Origin: JASEGV01 sp037443545 | GTDB lineage: Bacteria; Bacteroidota; Ignavibacteria; UBA10030; BY39 | DNA length: 27,005 nt | Assembly: GCA_037443545.1 (NCBI GenBank) | Contig: JBBIOD010000019.1 | Coordinates: 1 to 27,005 of the forward strand | Direction of reading: 5' to 3' | Shown: positions 6,769 through 14,868 of the stretch, piece by piece | Layout of the letters: each line of letters begins with the position of its first letter | How positions within the stretch are numbered: position 1 is the stretch's first letter | Position numbers and translations under genes: made by a program | The notes under the pieces: model-generated | Told to the model about the DNA's origin: nothing | What the model saw: only the letters and a program-made list of their open reading frames with translations | Databases searched by the model: none

Positions 6769-9585
6769 TTAAAAATCCCACCCAAAGAAAAATTGATGGA
6801 AGTAATCTTTTTGAACAGTAGTAAGATTATTTTCGATACGTTTTCCGAAATCATATCTCAGCACAAGGAAGCCTCCCAAATTTAAACGCAGCCCGGCGCC
6901 GTAGCTTGCCAGAGTTTCAGTGTAAACTTTATCCCAAGCATTACCCGCATCAAAAAAGGCGGCGCCACGAAGACCTGCAAAAGTAAGCCCAAAAAAGGGG
7001 AATTTAACAGTTATCTGGTCGATAAACGGAAATCGTAACTCGTGCGAAACAAGCCATAATTTTTGTCCTCGCAGCGACCAGCGTGGATAGCCTCGCAAAT
7101 CCCAGTTGCCCCCCATAAAAAATCGCCTCGCCTCTTGTCCGCCGTTGTAAAACAACCAGTAGCGCATAGCATAAGCGCTTCGTTGCGTCAACCTTATGTA
7201 GTAGCGATAATCAAAAATAAATGAGTAATAATTAGCATTCGAGTATTGAATATCGCTTGTGTAAGCAAATGTAATTTTGAACCGGCTGCCATCGAGCGGA
7301 CCGGACGGACCCCAGAGCGAATTATCGTGAACGAAAGTAATCGAGTTCGATAAAAAGAGTGCCTTGCGTCCACGAATAGTCTCGATAATTTCTTTCTCAG
7401 AATTACTAATACTCGTTACTGATTCGATACGCTTGAATTTGGATAGAGGATAACTCAAGGCAAAATATCCGCCGAATACTCTTTCGAAATAAAAATAATC
7501 AGGATCGGTGAGGTCGTAACGCCTGCCCGAAAATCTGAATATGCCGTAACCAAAATTCGTACGTTGTGTTAATGAGACGCGGCTTATTGCAAAATTAAAA
7601 CTATTCAAAAGCTCCGATTGACTTTGGGCAGTGTTGTAAATTAGAAAATAGTATTGCTCGTTTCCTAACAGGTCGCTCAAGGCGACGAACGCCCCGCCTG
7701 ATGTTCCGAAAACCGGATCGGTAGATATCTGACTTTGTGCAATATCGAGACTGTATTCATCGATATATTTAAGACTCTTTGTTTCTGAAACACCGATGAT
7801 GGATTTAGGAATCCACTTTTCTTCAAACGGAATGATGTTCACAGTTCGCCTCGTTGACGAGGAATCGTATATTGCATACACGTTTTCGATAGTACGAATT
7901 TGAAAACTATAATTTTCAAAAACCGCAAAAAGGATTCGGCTGCTATCGGCAAATGTCGGGTCGAAAGCAGCTGTCGTGAAACTTGTAATCTTTACCATCT
8001 CTCGTGGATGCTTACTCTCATTTTGCATCATCCAGATATTTCTCGAACCGCCAATATCCGATGCGAAAATCAGCCACTTTCCGTCGGCACTCCAATCGGG
8101 TGAATAATAATTATTTCCACCGTAAGTGAGGTACTCGATATCCGACGTTTCGATGTTGAAACTGAACAAATTATAAACTCCATGTTTTCCGAAAGGAGTT
8201 CTATCGGAACTAAAAGCTATCATCTTACCATCGGGCGACCAGGAGGGGTCTCGATCATCGTATATATCGTTGGTTAATTTTTTTAAAACTTTTTCATCCA
8301 CATTCCAAATATAAAGGTCGTAGCTTCCCGTAATACCGGTTGCGGAAATAACTATCTGCTTACCATCAGGCGACCACGAAGCAGAACCTAATGCCACTAA
8401 TTCTGAAAAGCGGAGTGTTTCGATAATTTTTTTACCCGCTATATCGAACAAATGCAGAACATCGTTCTCTCCACTCTTTGTTACAAAAATTAGTATACCA
8501 TCTTTCGATATCGATAATTTATTTTGAAATAAATGAAATGCCTCGAACTCATCGGTTCTCTCTCCCTCAATCAATAACTTTGGTTTTTTTTGGGGGTTAT
8601 TCAGATCTAACTCATATATACTCGTATATCCTGAATGGTTTGCCACGAAATACATCTTACGCGAAGTGTCGGCATTTTGTTGTTTGTAAAAAACCGGTTT
8701 CGAGTTAAATCCTTTACTTACTAATTCTTCGGTTACATTTCCCGCCAGATCATGATCGAGTAGAATCGGATAATATTTTTTTTTCAATGAGTAAATCCAA
8801 TCTTTATCGAATTCTTCATAGTCGACACCGAGAGTAAGTTTAAAAACTTTTTCAAAAGAAGTTTCTCTCCAGAAATTTTCCATCAGCAGCAGAATTTTTT
8901 CTTCACCGAATTTTTCGGCAATAAATTCAACAATCGACTGTCCTTCTTTGTACATCAAAAATGTTCCGTAAATTCTTTCGATATCATCTAAAGGCACAAT
9001 GTAATTATTCAGTACGGCATCCCGAAAAATCATTTCGGCTTGGCTATCCCAATCGGTTGACCAATATTCTGCAATTCCTTCCACAAACCATAGAGGAGGC
9101 AAACGGTCGGTAAATACGCGATGGTCGCGCATTACACTGTTTATTTTACTGTACATAAAAACGTGAACGAGTTCGTGTTCGATTACATGGCGGAACTGTT
9201 CGAGCGAACCGTTGAAAGGAATTACGACACGCCCTTTGATAAATTCGAAAAACCCTCCCACACCTTCCGGGATAAAGCCGGGCGTTACATTAGTTTGCTG
9301 GAAATGTAAATGAGTGCTATAAAAAATTAAGGGAATTCTTGTAAGAACGTTATGGTTAAATTTTTGTTCGAGATTTTTGTAAGATTGTTCGGCGAAGTAC
9401 GCCCCCTTCTCAGCCAACTCCTCCATCCCGTTGTAATAATAGATATCGAAATGCTCGGTTTCAAGAACATGCCAGTCGAATTGTGTGTATTGAACTTTAT
9501 TCCTGCCAAAATAAAAAAACTGTGAATAAAGTAATTCGTTGCAAAACGCCGACAGTAATAAAAAAATGAAGTAAAATTTCTTCAT
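6769..9585 (-). CDS. Secreted metallopeptidase (MA-type), TolB-like propeller and outer-membrane barrel fusion
   Basis: This 938-residue protein has a signal peptide (IFLLLSAFCNELLYSQ). Residues about 35-260 are a peptidase MA-type gluzincin domain: zinc motif HELVH at 137-141 and the third ligand in WFVEGIAEYWS (E169). Residues about 290-610 are TolB/PD40-type blades, including SWSPDGKQIVIS, SWSPDGKMIAFSSDR and DWSADGKWLIFASD. From about 620 to the end, alternating strands and a terminal aromatic residue (FFFGWDF) match a BamA/Omp85-type surface-antigen barrel. I know this three-part architecture from Ignavibacteria, Chlorobi and Gemmatimonadetes genomes, though without a proven substrate. 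The active-site residues are intact, so proteolysis at the cell surface or periplasm is plausible. It lies eight bases after PGI/PMI and directly before the propeller lipoprotein. Confidence 0.9.
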   Translation of the reverse strand: MKKFYFIFLLLSAFCNELLYSQFFYFGRNKVQYTQFDWHVLETEHFDIYYYNGMEELAEKGAYFAEQSYKNLEQKFNHNVLTRIPLIFYSTHLHFQQTNVTPGFIPEGVGGFFEFIKGRVVIPFNGSLEQFRHVIEHELVHVFMYSKINSVMRDHRVFTDRLPPLWFVEGIAEYWSTDWDSQAEMIFRDAVLNNYIVPLDDIERIYGTFLMYKEGQSIVEFIAEKFGEEKILLLMENFWRETSFEKVFKLTLGVDYEEFDKDWIYSLKKKYYPILLDHDLAGNVTEELVSKGFNSKPVFYKQQNADTSRKMYFVANHSGYTSIYELDLNNPQKKPKLLIEGERTDEFEAFHLFQNKLSISKDGILIFVTKSGENDVLHLFDIAGKKIIETLRFSELVALGSASWSPDGKQIVISATGITGSYDLYIWNVDEKVLKKLTNDIYDDRDPSWSPDGKMIAFSSDRTPFGKHGVYNLFSFNIETSDIEYLTYGGNNYYSPDWSADGKWLIFASDIGGSRNIWMMQNESKHPREMVKITSFTTAAFDPTFADSSRILFAVFENYSFQIRTIENVYAIYDSSSTRRTVNIIPFEEKWIPKSIIGVSETKSLKYIDEYSLDIAQSQISTDPVFGTSGGAFVALSDLLGNEQYYFLIYNTAQSQSELLNSFNFAISRVSLTQRTNFGYGIFRFSGRRYDLTDPDYFYFERVFGGYFALSYPLSKFKRIESVTSISNSEKEIIETIRGRKALFLSNSITFVHDNSLWGPSGPLDGSRFKITFAYTSDIQYSNANYYSFIFDYRYYIRLTQRSAYAMRYWLFYNGGQEARRFFMGGNWDLRGYPRWSLRGQKLWLVSHELRFPFIDQITVKFPFFGLTFAGLRGAAFFDAGNAWDKVYTETLASYGAGLRLNLGGFLVLRYDFGKRIENNLTTVQKDYFHQFFFGWDF

Positions 9586-9593
9586 TTAATTTG

Positions 9594-10643
9594 CTAAACT
9601 TTGGCTAACTCGTTTTTTAAATAATCGATAATCGTTACGGGTGTCGGATCTATGCCGTTGATAATTGCAAGATAATAACTTACCCAATCGCCAAAATATA
9701 TAAGCGAAAAAATTCGGGTCAACGGGGAGTTGCCTGCGCTGCTAATGTTTATAACATTGCCAGCGTATTCATTCATGATATCCTGCATTATATTCATACG
9801 AATTTGCACCCGCTTGTGGTCGGCTTTGTCGCGTAAAAATATTACAGCCATGTCCGACATCTGACGTTTGAGTACTTTCCATCCAACTAACTCGTTGTGA
9901 TTCATTTCGGGGAGTGTATTGCCGAAAGCCAAGACTTTTGAATTTTCGCAAAGCTGTCCCCGCCACCGAATGTTCACACTGTCGAACCGGTCGGCAGACG
10001 AGTAGATGATAGGTATTTTTTTGAATAATTCAGACGCCAATAAAAGTGTCGGATTTTTTTCAGCGTCTAAATTCTGATATTGTAGCGATTTATTTTTTAA
10101 GAACTTTATGGTTTCATTAATTTCTTTTTCCCGATTTTTAATTAGTCCGATTTTAACAAATGCCATTAACAATGGAAAAAAAGAAAAACCTAATGCAGCA
10201 CGCGGCGGATAACCCTTGGGAATTTTGATTATCGGATGCTTGTATTTTTTAGCTAATTTTTCTGTTTCACCGCCGGAAGTGATGCAAAGAACTTGCGCCC
10301 CTCGCTTGTGTGCATCCTGATGAGCGGCGATTGTTTCTTCGGTGTTGCCCGAATAACTCGAAACAACTACCAGGCTGTTTTTATCGACAAAATTGGGTAG
10401 GAAATAATGCCGGTTCACTACGAACGATAAATTAAAATCGGATGCTAAATACGAACGTAATATATCGCTGCCGATTGCCGAACCTCCTAATCCGGTTACA
10501 ACAACATTTTTGATTATTGATTTTTTAAGATTAATTTTTGCTTTTGCACCTATCGAAACTGCTTCGGTAACTTGTTTATGAAAATCAATGAGAAGTTGCC
10601 GCATATTCGATTTATCGTAAAGTTGAATTGATCTCTCTTTCAT
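9594..10643 (-). CDS. Bifunctional phosphoglucose/phosphomannose isomerase
   Basis: This 349-residue protein of the PGI/PMI family interconverts glucose 6-phosphate or mannose 6-phosphate with fructose 6-phosphate. It has two SIS domains. The first contains GLGGSAIGSD (51-60) and the phosphate-binding loop SYSGNTEET (96-104). A family signature, PPRAALGFSFFPLL, follows at about 146-159. The catalytic Glu/His region is seen in LPEMNHNELVGW at about 244-255. The length matches archaeal and bacterial PGI/PMI enzymes and is much shorter than the classic PGI. It follows enzyme I by 22 bases, which places a glycolytic isomerase next to the phosphotransfer genes. I am confident of the family; the relative activity on the two sugars cannot be read from the sequence. 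Confidence 0.93.
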   Translation of the reverse strand: MKERSIQLYDKSNMRQLLIDFHKQVTEAVSIGAKAKINLKKSIIKNVVVTGLGGSAIGSDILRSYLASDFNLSFVVNRHYFLPNFVDKNSLVVVSSYSGNTEETIAAHQDAHKRGAQVLCITSGGETEKLAKKYKHPIIKIPKGYPPRAALGFSFFPLLMAFVKIGLIKNREKEINETIKFLKNKSLQYQNLDAEKNPTLLLASELFKKIPIIYSSADRFDSVNIRWRGQLCENSKVLAFGNTLPEMNHNELVGWKVLKRQMSDMAVIFLRDKADHKRVQIRMNIMQDIMNEYAGNVINISSAGNSPLTRIFSLIYFGDWVSYYLAIINGIDPTPVTIIDYLKNELAKV

Positions 10644-10665
10644 AAATTTCCTTGTGTTTTATTGT

Positions 10666-12435
10666 TCAATCGTTGTTGTTTTCAAGCAGTATATCAGTAA
10701 ATTTTTGTTCTATATAGTGGCGTAAGTAAGAGCGCACTTCTTCGGTAGTGCGTAATTTCAAAACTTCATTGGCAAGTTTTTGTGCCTGCCTGTAACTCAC
10801 CGAGCGGATGATTTTTTTTATTTCTGGAAGTACCGACGGAACTACACTAAACTCATCTAACCCTAAACCGATTAATAGAACTGTCGCCAGCGGATTACCC
10901 GCTAATTCGCCACACATACCGACCCATTTTTTTTCCTTATGTCCGGCTCTAATAATATGCCGGATTGTATGAATCACACTCGGATGAAATTCCTGATATA
11001 AATCTGATATAATATCGTTGCCACGATCGACTGCTAAAAGATATTGAGTTAAATCGTTCGTTCCGATACTCAAAAAATCGACTTCTTTAGCAATAGAATC
11101 GGCAGTAACAGCAGCCGATGGAACTTCGATCATAACGCCGACTTGAATATTAGGGTCGAATCTTATTTTTTTAGATCTAAGTTCGGCTTTGGCAATCTCG
11201 ATGTATTCTTTGGCTTTAATAACTTCTTCGACCGTAGTAACCATTGGGAACATAATGGCAATGTTTTTCCGTGAACTTGCCCTGAGAATTGCGCGGAGTT
11301 GTTCGAGTAAAATTTCAGGACGGTCGAGGAAGATACGGATACCCCTCCAACCTAAAAACGGGTTTGCCTCTTCGATAGTTTGCGGTGCAATTTTATCGCC
11401 GCCGATATCAAACGTTCGTATTATCACACGATTCGGAAAAACTCTATCAGCAAATAATTTATACTTCTTATACTGTTTCTCTTCACTCGGAATTTGATCA
11501 TTAGCGAACAACAAACTTTCGGATCGATACAAACCGATTCCGTCGCCCCCCTGTAACAACATATATTCAAGTTCTTCTTCGAATTCTATATTAGTTGCGA
11601 GTTCAATTTTCCGTCCATCCGAAGTTTTCGCCGGGAGCGATTTAAACTTTGCTAGATTTGATTCGAAATTGGTGTATCTCTCTTTTTTAATTTGATATTT
11701 TAATATCTGCTCTGATGAAGGGTTAATAATCACATTGCCGCTGTAGCCATCGAGAATAATCGAGTCGCCGGAAGAAATCCTTCGGGATATATCGCCTAAA
11801 CCTAATACTGCTGGAATTTTCAAAGCCCTCGAGAGGATTGCGGCGTGCGATGTAATTCCTCCCTTATCAGTTGCATAACCGAGCACGGTATTTCTACTGA
11901 ATATCATCGTATCGGCTGGAGTAAGGTTGTGCGCCACCAAAACAGCGGCCGATTCAAACTTAGATACGAGTTTTGTCGATTGCATATTGCGTATGATACG
12001 GTTTTTCAAGTCATCGACATCGTGTGCCCGCTCGTGCATATAATCGTCCTGAGCCATCAACATCAATTTTTCGTATTTGCTAATTTCATTATTAACTATA
12101 AATTCAGCGTTGCGGAGTTCAGAACGAATTCGCTTAACCAGAGAATCTATTAAAAACTGATCTCGCAGTATCATTATCTGTGCTTCGAATATTTTAGATT
12201 TGCTTTCGCCGATTTTCGCTTGAGCGAAGGATAAAATTTTTGTAAGTTCCTTTTCCGATTTTGTGATAGCTTTCTTTAACCGTTCTATTTCAGAATCTAC
12301 GTCGCCGGGGTTTAAAGTGCGTTCGATAGCCGAAGGAACATCTTTGGTGTAGAGATAAATATTCCCTATGGCAATTCCCGGTGCGGCAGGAATTCCCCGC
12401 ATCACTATTTCCGATTTAATTTTATCTTCAGCCAT
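10666..12435 (-). CDS. ptsI: Enzyme I, phosphoenolpyruvate-protein phosphotransferase
   Basis: This 589-residue, full-length enzyme I takes phosphate from phosphoenolpyruvate and passes it to HPr in the cytoplasm. The phospho-carrying His197 lies in DKGGITSHAAILSRAL. The C-terminal PEP-binding barrel shows GIGLYRSESLL, IRTFDIGGDK, NPFLGWRGIRI, FLSIGTNDLTQY and the active-site Cys508 in GMCGELAGNP. All key residues are present, so it should be active. HPr is immediately upstream with a five-base gap, giving an EI/HPr pair. No sugar-specific EIIA, B or C components or HPr kinase gene are in the window, so the pair could serve regulation rather than sugar uptake; that is inference, since such genes may be elsewhere. 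Confidence 0.97.
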   Translation of the reverse strand: MAEDKIKSEIVMRGIPAAPGIAIGNIYLYTKDVPSAIERTLNPGDVDSEIERLKKAITKSEKELTKILSFAQAKIGESKSKIFEAQIMILRDQFLIDSLVKRIRSELRNAEFIVNNEISKYEKLMLMAQDDYMHERAHDVDDLKNRIIRNMQSTKLVSKFESAAVLVAHNLTPADTMIFSRNTVLGYATDKGGITSHAAILSRALKIPAVLGLGDISRRISSGDSIILDGYSGNVIINPSSEQILKYQIKKERYTNFESNLAKFKSLPAKTSDGRKIELATNIEFEEELEYMLLQGGDGIGLYRSESLLFANDQIPSEEKQYKKYKLFADRVFPNRVIIRTFDIGGDKIAPQTIEEANPFLGWRGIRIFLDRPEILLEQLRAILRASSRKNIAIMFPMVTTVEEVIKAKEYIEIAKAELRSKKIRFDPNIQVGVMIEVPSAAVTADSIAKEVDFLSIGTNDLTQYLLAVDRGNDIISDLYQEFHPSVIHTIRHIIRAGHKEKKWVGMCGELAGNPLATVLLIGLGLDEFSVVPSVLPEIKKIIRSVSYRQAQKLANEVLKLRTTEEVRSYLRHYIEQKFTDILLENNND

Positions 12436-12440
12436 AAATT

Positions 12441-12707
12441 TTATGCTTCATCAAAACCACGCTCGAATAATTCACAAACTGCTTTTGCCGCATCTTTTTG
12501 GTCAACTCCATCAAACCGGAGATTTAATTTTGCCCCCTGCTCGGCGGCAAGTGTCATAACTCCAATTATACTTTTTCCGTTAATTTCATATCCATCCTTA
12601 TATATATAAAAATCGGATTTAAATTTGGCAGCAGTTTTTACTAATTGAGCTGCAGGGCGTGTATGTAAGCCTGCTTTGTTTTTAATTACTACTTCAACTT
12701 CAAACAT
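12441..12707 (-). CDS. ptsH: Phosphocarrier protein HPr
   Basis: This 88-residue protein is the normal HPr length. The phospho-accepting His15 is in GLHTRPAAQLV, and the regulatory Ser46 is kept in NGKSIIGVMTLAA. HPr receives phosphate from enzyme I at His15 and hands it to EII proteins or regulators. An intact Ser46 context suggests that an HPr kinase could modify it, though no such gene is visible here. It sits three bases after the polyprenyl synthase and five before ptsI, so it is translated within the same message. Confidence 0.97.
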   Translation of the reverse strand: MFEVEVVIKNKAGLHTRPAAQLVKTAAKFKSDFYIYKDGYEINGKSIIGVMTLAAEQGAKLNLRFDGVDQKDAAKAVCELFERGFDEA

Positions 12708-12710
12708 CTT

Positions 12711-13682
12711 TTAAGAATTTCTGTGAATTATTTTTTCAGCAAGATCAGTTAATAAACCTGTGGCTTCGTTTGGTTTGAGCCCCGAAATATTTCGTTTTGC
12801 TTTGAGTGTGTATCTTACAATTTCTTTCCGGGCAAACTCCGTTACACCAAGCCGTTGATATATTTTTTTAACGCTCTCAATTTTTTTATTTCCAACTAAC
12901 TGCCGGTTTGCAACTTGATTAAGTAATACCAAATCATCCGGTTCAGCAAGGTCAAGGGCTTTTAGGAGTAATAAGGTTTTTTTGCCTTCTAAAATGTCTT
13001 TTCCAATCGGTTTACCTACCTTGACTGCCTCGCCGGTAACATCTAACAAATCGTCTTTAATCTGAAACGCGATACCCAGATTAGTACCGTAATTTCGAAG
13101 AGCGGTAACTTGTTGCTTTGAACCGCCTCCGGCAATGGCACCAATTTCGGCAGCCGCCGAAATCAAGCAAGCAGTTTTTTTATTGATCATCTCATAGTAC
13201 TGTCCGATGGAAATCAGGTCTTTCTTTCCATACTCAATATCTAAATCCTGTCCTTCGCACACTGTAATAAAAGCATTTGTAAACACTTTTGCAATTTCTA
13301 GCAACTTGTCGCCACGAGTTTTTAAAAGAGAATTGTAAGCAATACCGGCAAGCATATCGCCCGCTAAAATTGCCGTGTTAGTGGACCACTTTTTATGAAT
13401 TGTTTCGATGCCCCTACGTGAATCGGCATTATCAATAATATCATCATGGACGAGTGTGAAGGTGTGCAAAAGTTCAACAGCAGCAGCGGCATCGAGGATG
13501 TTGCGGTGGTTACCACCTACAGATTCGGCTGCAAGTAATGAAATAATGGGACGCAGCCGTTTTCCACCTGCTGTCAGAATATACTCAATCGGTTTATAGA
13601 TGAAGCCTTCGCGTTTTGAGAGAGATTTCATTTTTTGTTCAATCGCGTGTTGGAATACTTTAATTTTATTATTTGCGCGCAT
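12711..13682 (-). CDS. Short-chain polyprenyl diphosphate synthase (FPP/GGPP type)
   Basis: This 323-residue trans-prenyltransferase condenses isopentenyl diphosphate with an allylic diphosphate. Both aspartate motifs are present: DDIID at 80-84 (first Asp-rich motif) and DDLLD at 210-214 in FQIKDDLLDVTG. The substrate motifs GGKRLRP and KKTACL are also clear. The residue five before the first motif is Phe75 (HTFTLVHDD). In archaeal and other type I GGPP synthases a bulky aromatic here limits chain length, so a C15 or C20 product is more likely than a long quinone tail. That is inference from the motif. The start overlaps the end of the IPP isomerase gene by 14 bases, linking the supply of dimethylallyl diphosphate to its use. 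Confidence 0.92.
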   Translation of the reverse strand: MRANNKIKVFQHAIEQKMKSLSKREGFIYKPIEYILTAGGKRLRPIISLLAAESVGGNHRNILDAAAAVELLHTFTLVHDDIIDNADSRRGIETIHKKWSTNTAILAGDMLAGIAYNSLLKTRGDKLLEIAKVFTNAFITVCEGQDLDIEYGKKDLISIGQYYEMINKKTACLISAAAEIGAIAGGGSKQQVTALRNYGTNLGIAFQIKDDLLDVTGEAVKVGKPIGKDILEGKKTLLLLKALDLAEPDDLVLLNQVANRQLVGNKKIESVKKIYQRLGVTEFARKEIVRYTLKAKRNISGLKPNEATGLLTDLAEKIIHRNS

Positions 13683-14703
13683 AAATTTTTGTTTTCTTTA
13701 AAGTTTTTATATTTTTTGCCCCCACGAGAAACATAACTCCTTGCAATCCCTTTTTCCACAGGGTTAAAATATCAATGATACCTCGTTCGCCGTTTTGTTT
13801 TAATGCTTTCAAAATTGGAATTGCAGATGCGGCGAGATCAGCACCTAAGGTAAGAGCTTTTGCGATATCAAGTCCGCTCCTAATTCCACCCGAACCAATA
13901 ATAATAATTTTCTTCGATAATTTTCTGATTCCGATTATCGAGTCTGCAGTCGGAATTCCCCAGTCCCAAAATGTTTCAGCCATCGAGTCATCAGTGCGAC
14001 GAATAATTTCTACCCCAGCCCAACTCGTTCCTCCTGCTCCGGCTGTATCTATAATGTTGACGCCAGCATTCATCAGCTTTTGAGCAACGGACGGAGAAAT
14101 TCCGGCACCGATTTCTTTTACTATTATTGGAACACTTATGTATTTAACCAAATTCTCAATTCCTTTGAGAACGCCGATAAAATCAGTTTTGCCTTCGGGT
14201 TGCAAAAATTCCTGGAGTGGATTTAGATGAATAGCAAAAGCATTGGCTTGAATAGAATCGACTAATCTTTGTATCGGAGAAATATCTTTTATGGAAGCTA
14301 TCTCTGCCGCTCCAATATTTCCCACTAACGGTATATCGGGTGCATTTTGCCGAACAATCTTAAACGATTTAATGTATTTTGAATTTTCTAATGCCTGACG
14401 TTGACTGCCTACCCCCATCGCAACTGAAAATTCGTTACAAGCAGTTGCGAGTAAACCATTTATCTTTTCCGCTCCTGAAAATCCTCCGGTCATCGATGAC
14501 ACCATAAACGGAAAACTCAACTGTTTGCCTAAAAATTTAGTCGATGTATCTATTCTGTTTGCATTTAATTCGGGAAGAGCGTTGTGTTCAAATTCATACT
14601 TTTCAAATCCGGTTTTCTTTTGTCGAAAACCAATTTCTTCATTCAATGTAATATTGATATGATCTGCTTTGCGTTTTGATGTTTGTTGATTTTTTGGAGT
14701 CAT
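13669..14703 (-). CDS. fni: Type 2 isopentenyl-diphosphate delta-isomerase (FMN dependent)
   Basis: This 344-residue enzyme interconverts isopentenyl and dimethylallyl diphosphate using reduced FMN. Family signatures in order are RKADHINITL near the N-terminus, SFPFMVSSMTGG (63-74), AMGVGSQRQAL (95-105), HLNPLQEFLQPEG (159-171), VKEIGAGIS (196-203), DTAGAGGTSWAG (219-230) and the FMN phosphate loop GSGGIRSG (270-277). The length is typical. It is the first gene of the long minus-strand train and faces the plus-strand operon across a 165-base shared promoter region. Its 3' end overlaps the polyprenyl synthase start by 14 bases. There is no obvious Shine-Dalgarno before the ATG. Confidence 0.95.
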   Translation of the reverse strand: MTPKNQQTSKRKADHINITLNEEIGFRQKKTGFEKYEFEHNALPELNANRIDTSTKFLGKQLSFPFMVSSMTGGFSGAEKINGLLATACNEFSVAMGVGSQRQALENSKYIKSFKIVRQNAPDIPLVGNIGAAEIASIKDISPIQRLVDSIQANAFAIHLNPLQEFLQPEGKTDFIGVLKGIENLVKYISVPIIVKEIGAGISPSVAQKLMNAGVNIIDTAGAGGTSWAGVEIIRRTDDSMAETFWDWGIPTADSIIGIRKLSKKIIIIGSGGIRSGLDIAKALTLGADLAASAIPILKALKQNGERGIIDILTLWKKGLQGVMFLVGAKNIKTLKKTKIYARK

Positions 14704-14725
14704 TTTATTATTGCTAACTTATTGA

Positions 14726-14754
14726 ATGATAAGAAATTACGAGTATATAAGCAA
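14726..14754 (-). promoter_or_regulatory. Candidate promoter for the minus-strand gene train
   Basis: On the minus strand a -35-like TTGCTT (14749-14754), a 17-base spacer and a -10 TATCAT (14726-14731) precede the IPP isomerase start. The -10 is good (5 of 6) but the -35 is weak (3 of 6). An alternative -10, TATACT, lies slightly upstream without a matching -35. Confidence 0.35.
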
Positions 14755-14800
14755 GCGATTTAGAAAAACGTGACATCGATTACCCTTTATTTACAACTGC

Positions 14801-14829
14801 TTGCAATTATGTTCAAATTTAATTATACT
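14801..14829 (+). promoter_or_regulatory. Promoter for the FecR/cyclase operon
   Basis: TTGCAA (14801-14806), a 17-base spacer and TATACT (14824-14829) form a good sigma-70 match (4 of 6 and 5 of 6). The predicted start near 14836 gives a leader of about 33 bases to the ATG at 14869 and rules out the longer upstream start of the first gene. Confidence 0.55.
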
Positions 14830-14859
14830 GATTCAGAATTTATTAACAAAACTAATTAT

Positions 14860-14864
14860 GGAGG
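14860..14864 (+). promoter_or_regulatory. Ribosome binding site deciding the first start of the plus operon
   Basis: GGAGG lies four bases before the ATG at 14869, which begins a clear signal peptide. The open frame extends up to 14770 but has no such site there. Confidence 0.75.
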
Positions 14865-14868
14865 ATTT

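Noticed and set aside
11820..11840. Absence of AvaI- or MvaI-type sites as a sign of self-avoidance
   Set aside because: CTCGAG, CCCGAG, CCAGG and CCTGG all occur in the window (for example CTCGAG near 1182, 11829 and 15749), so no avoidance is visible.
14770..14868. Longer start for the secreted beta-sandwich protein
   Set aside because: The promoter and GGAGG site lie inside this extension and the signal peptide begins at 14869.
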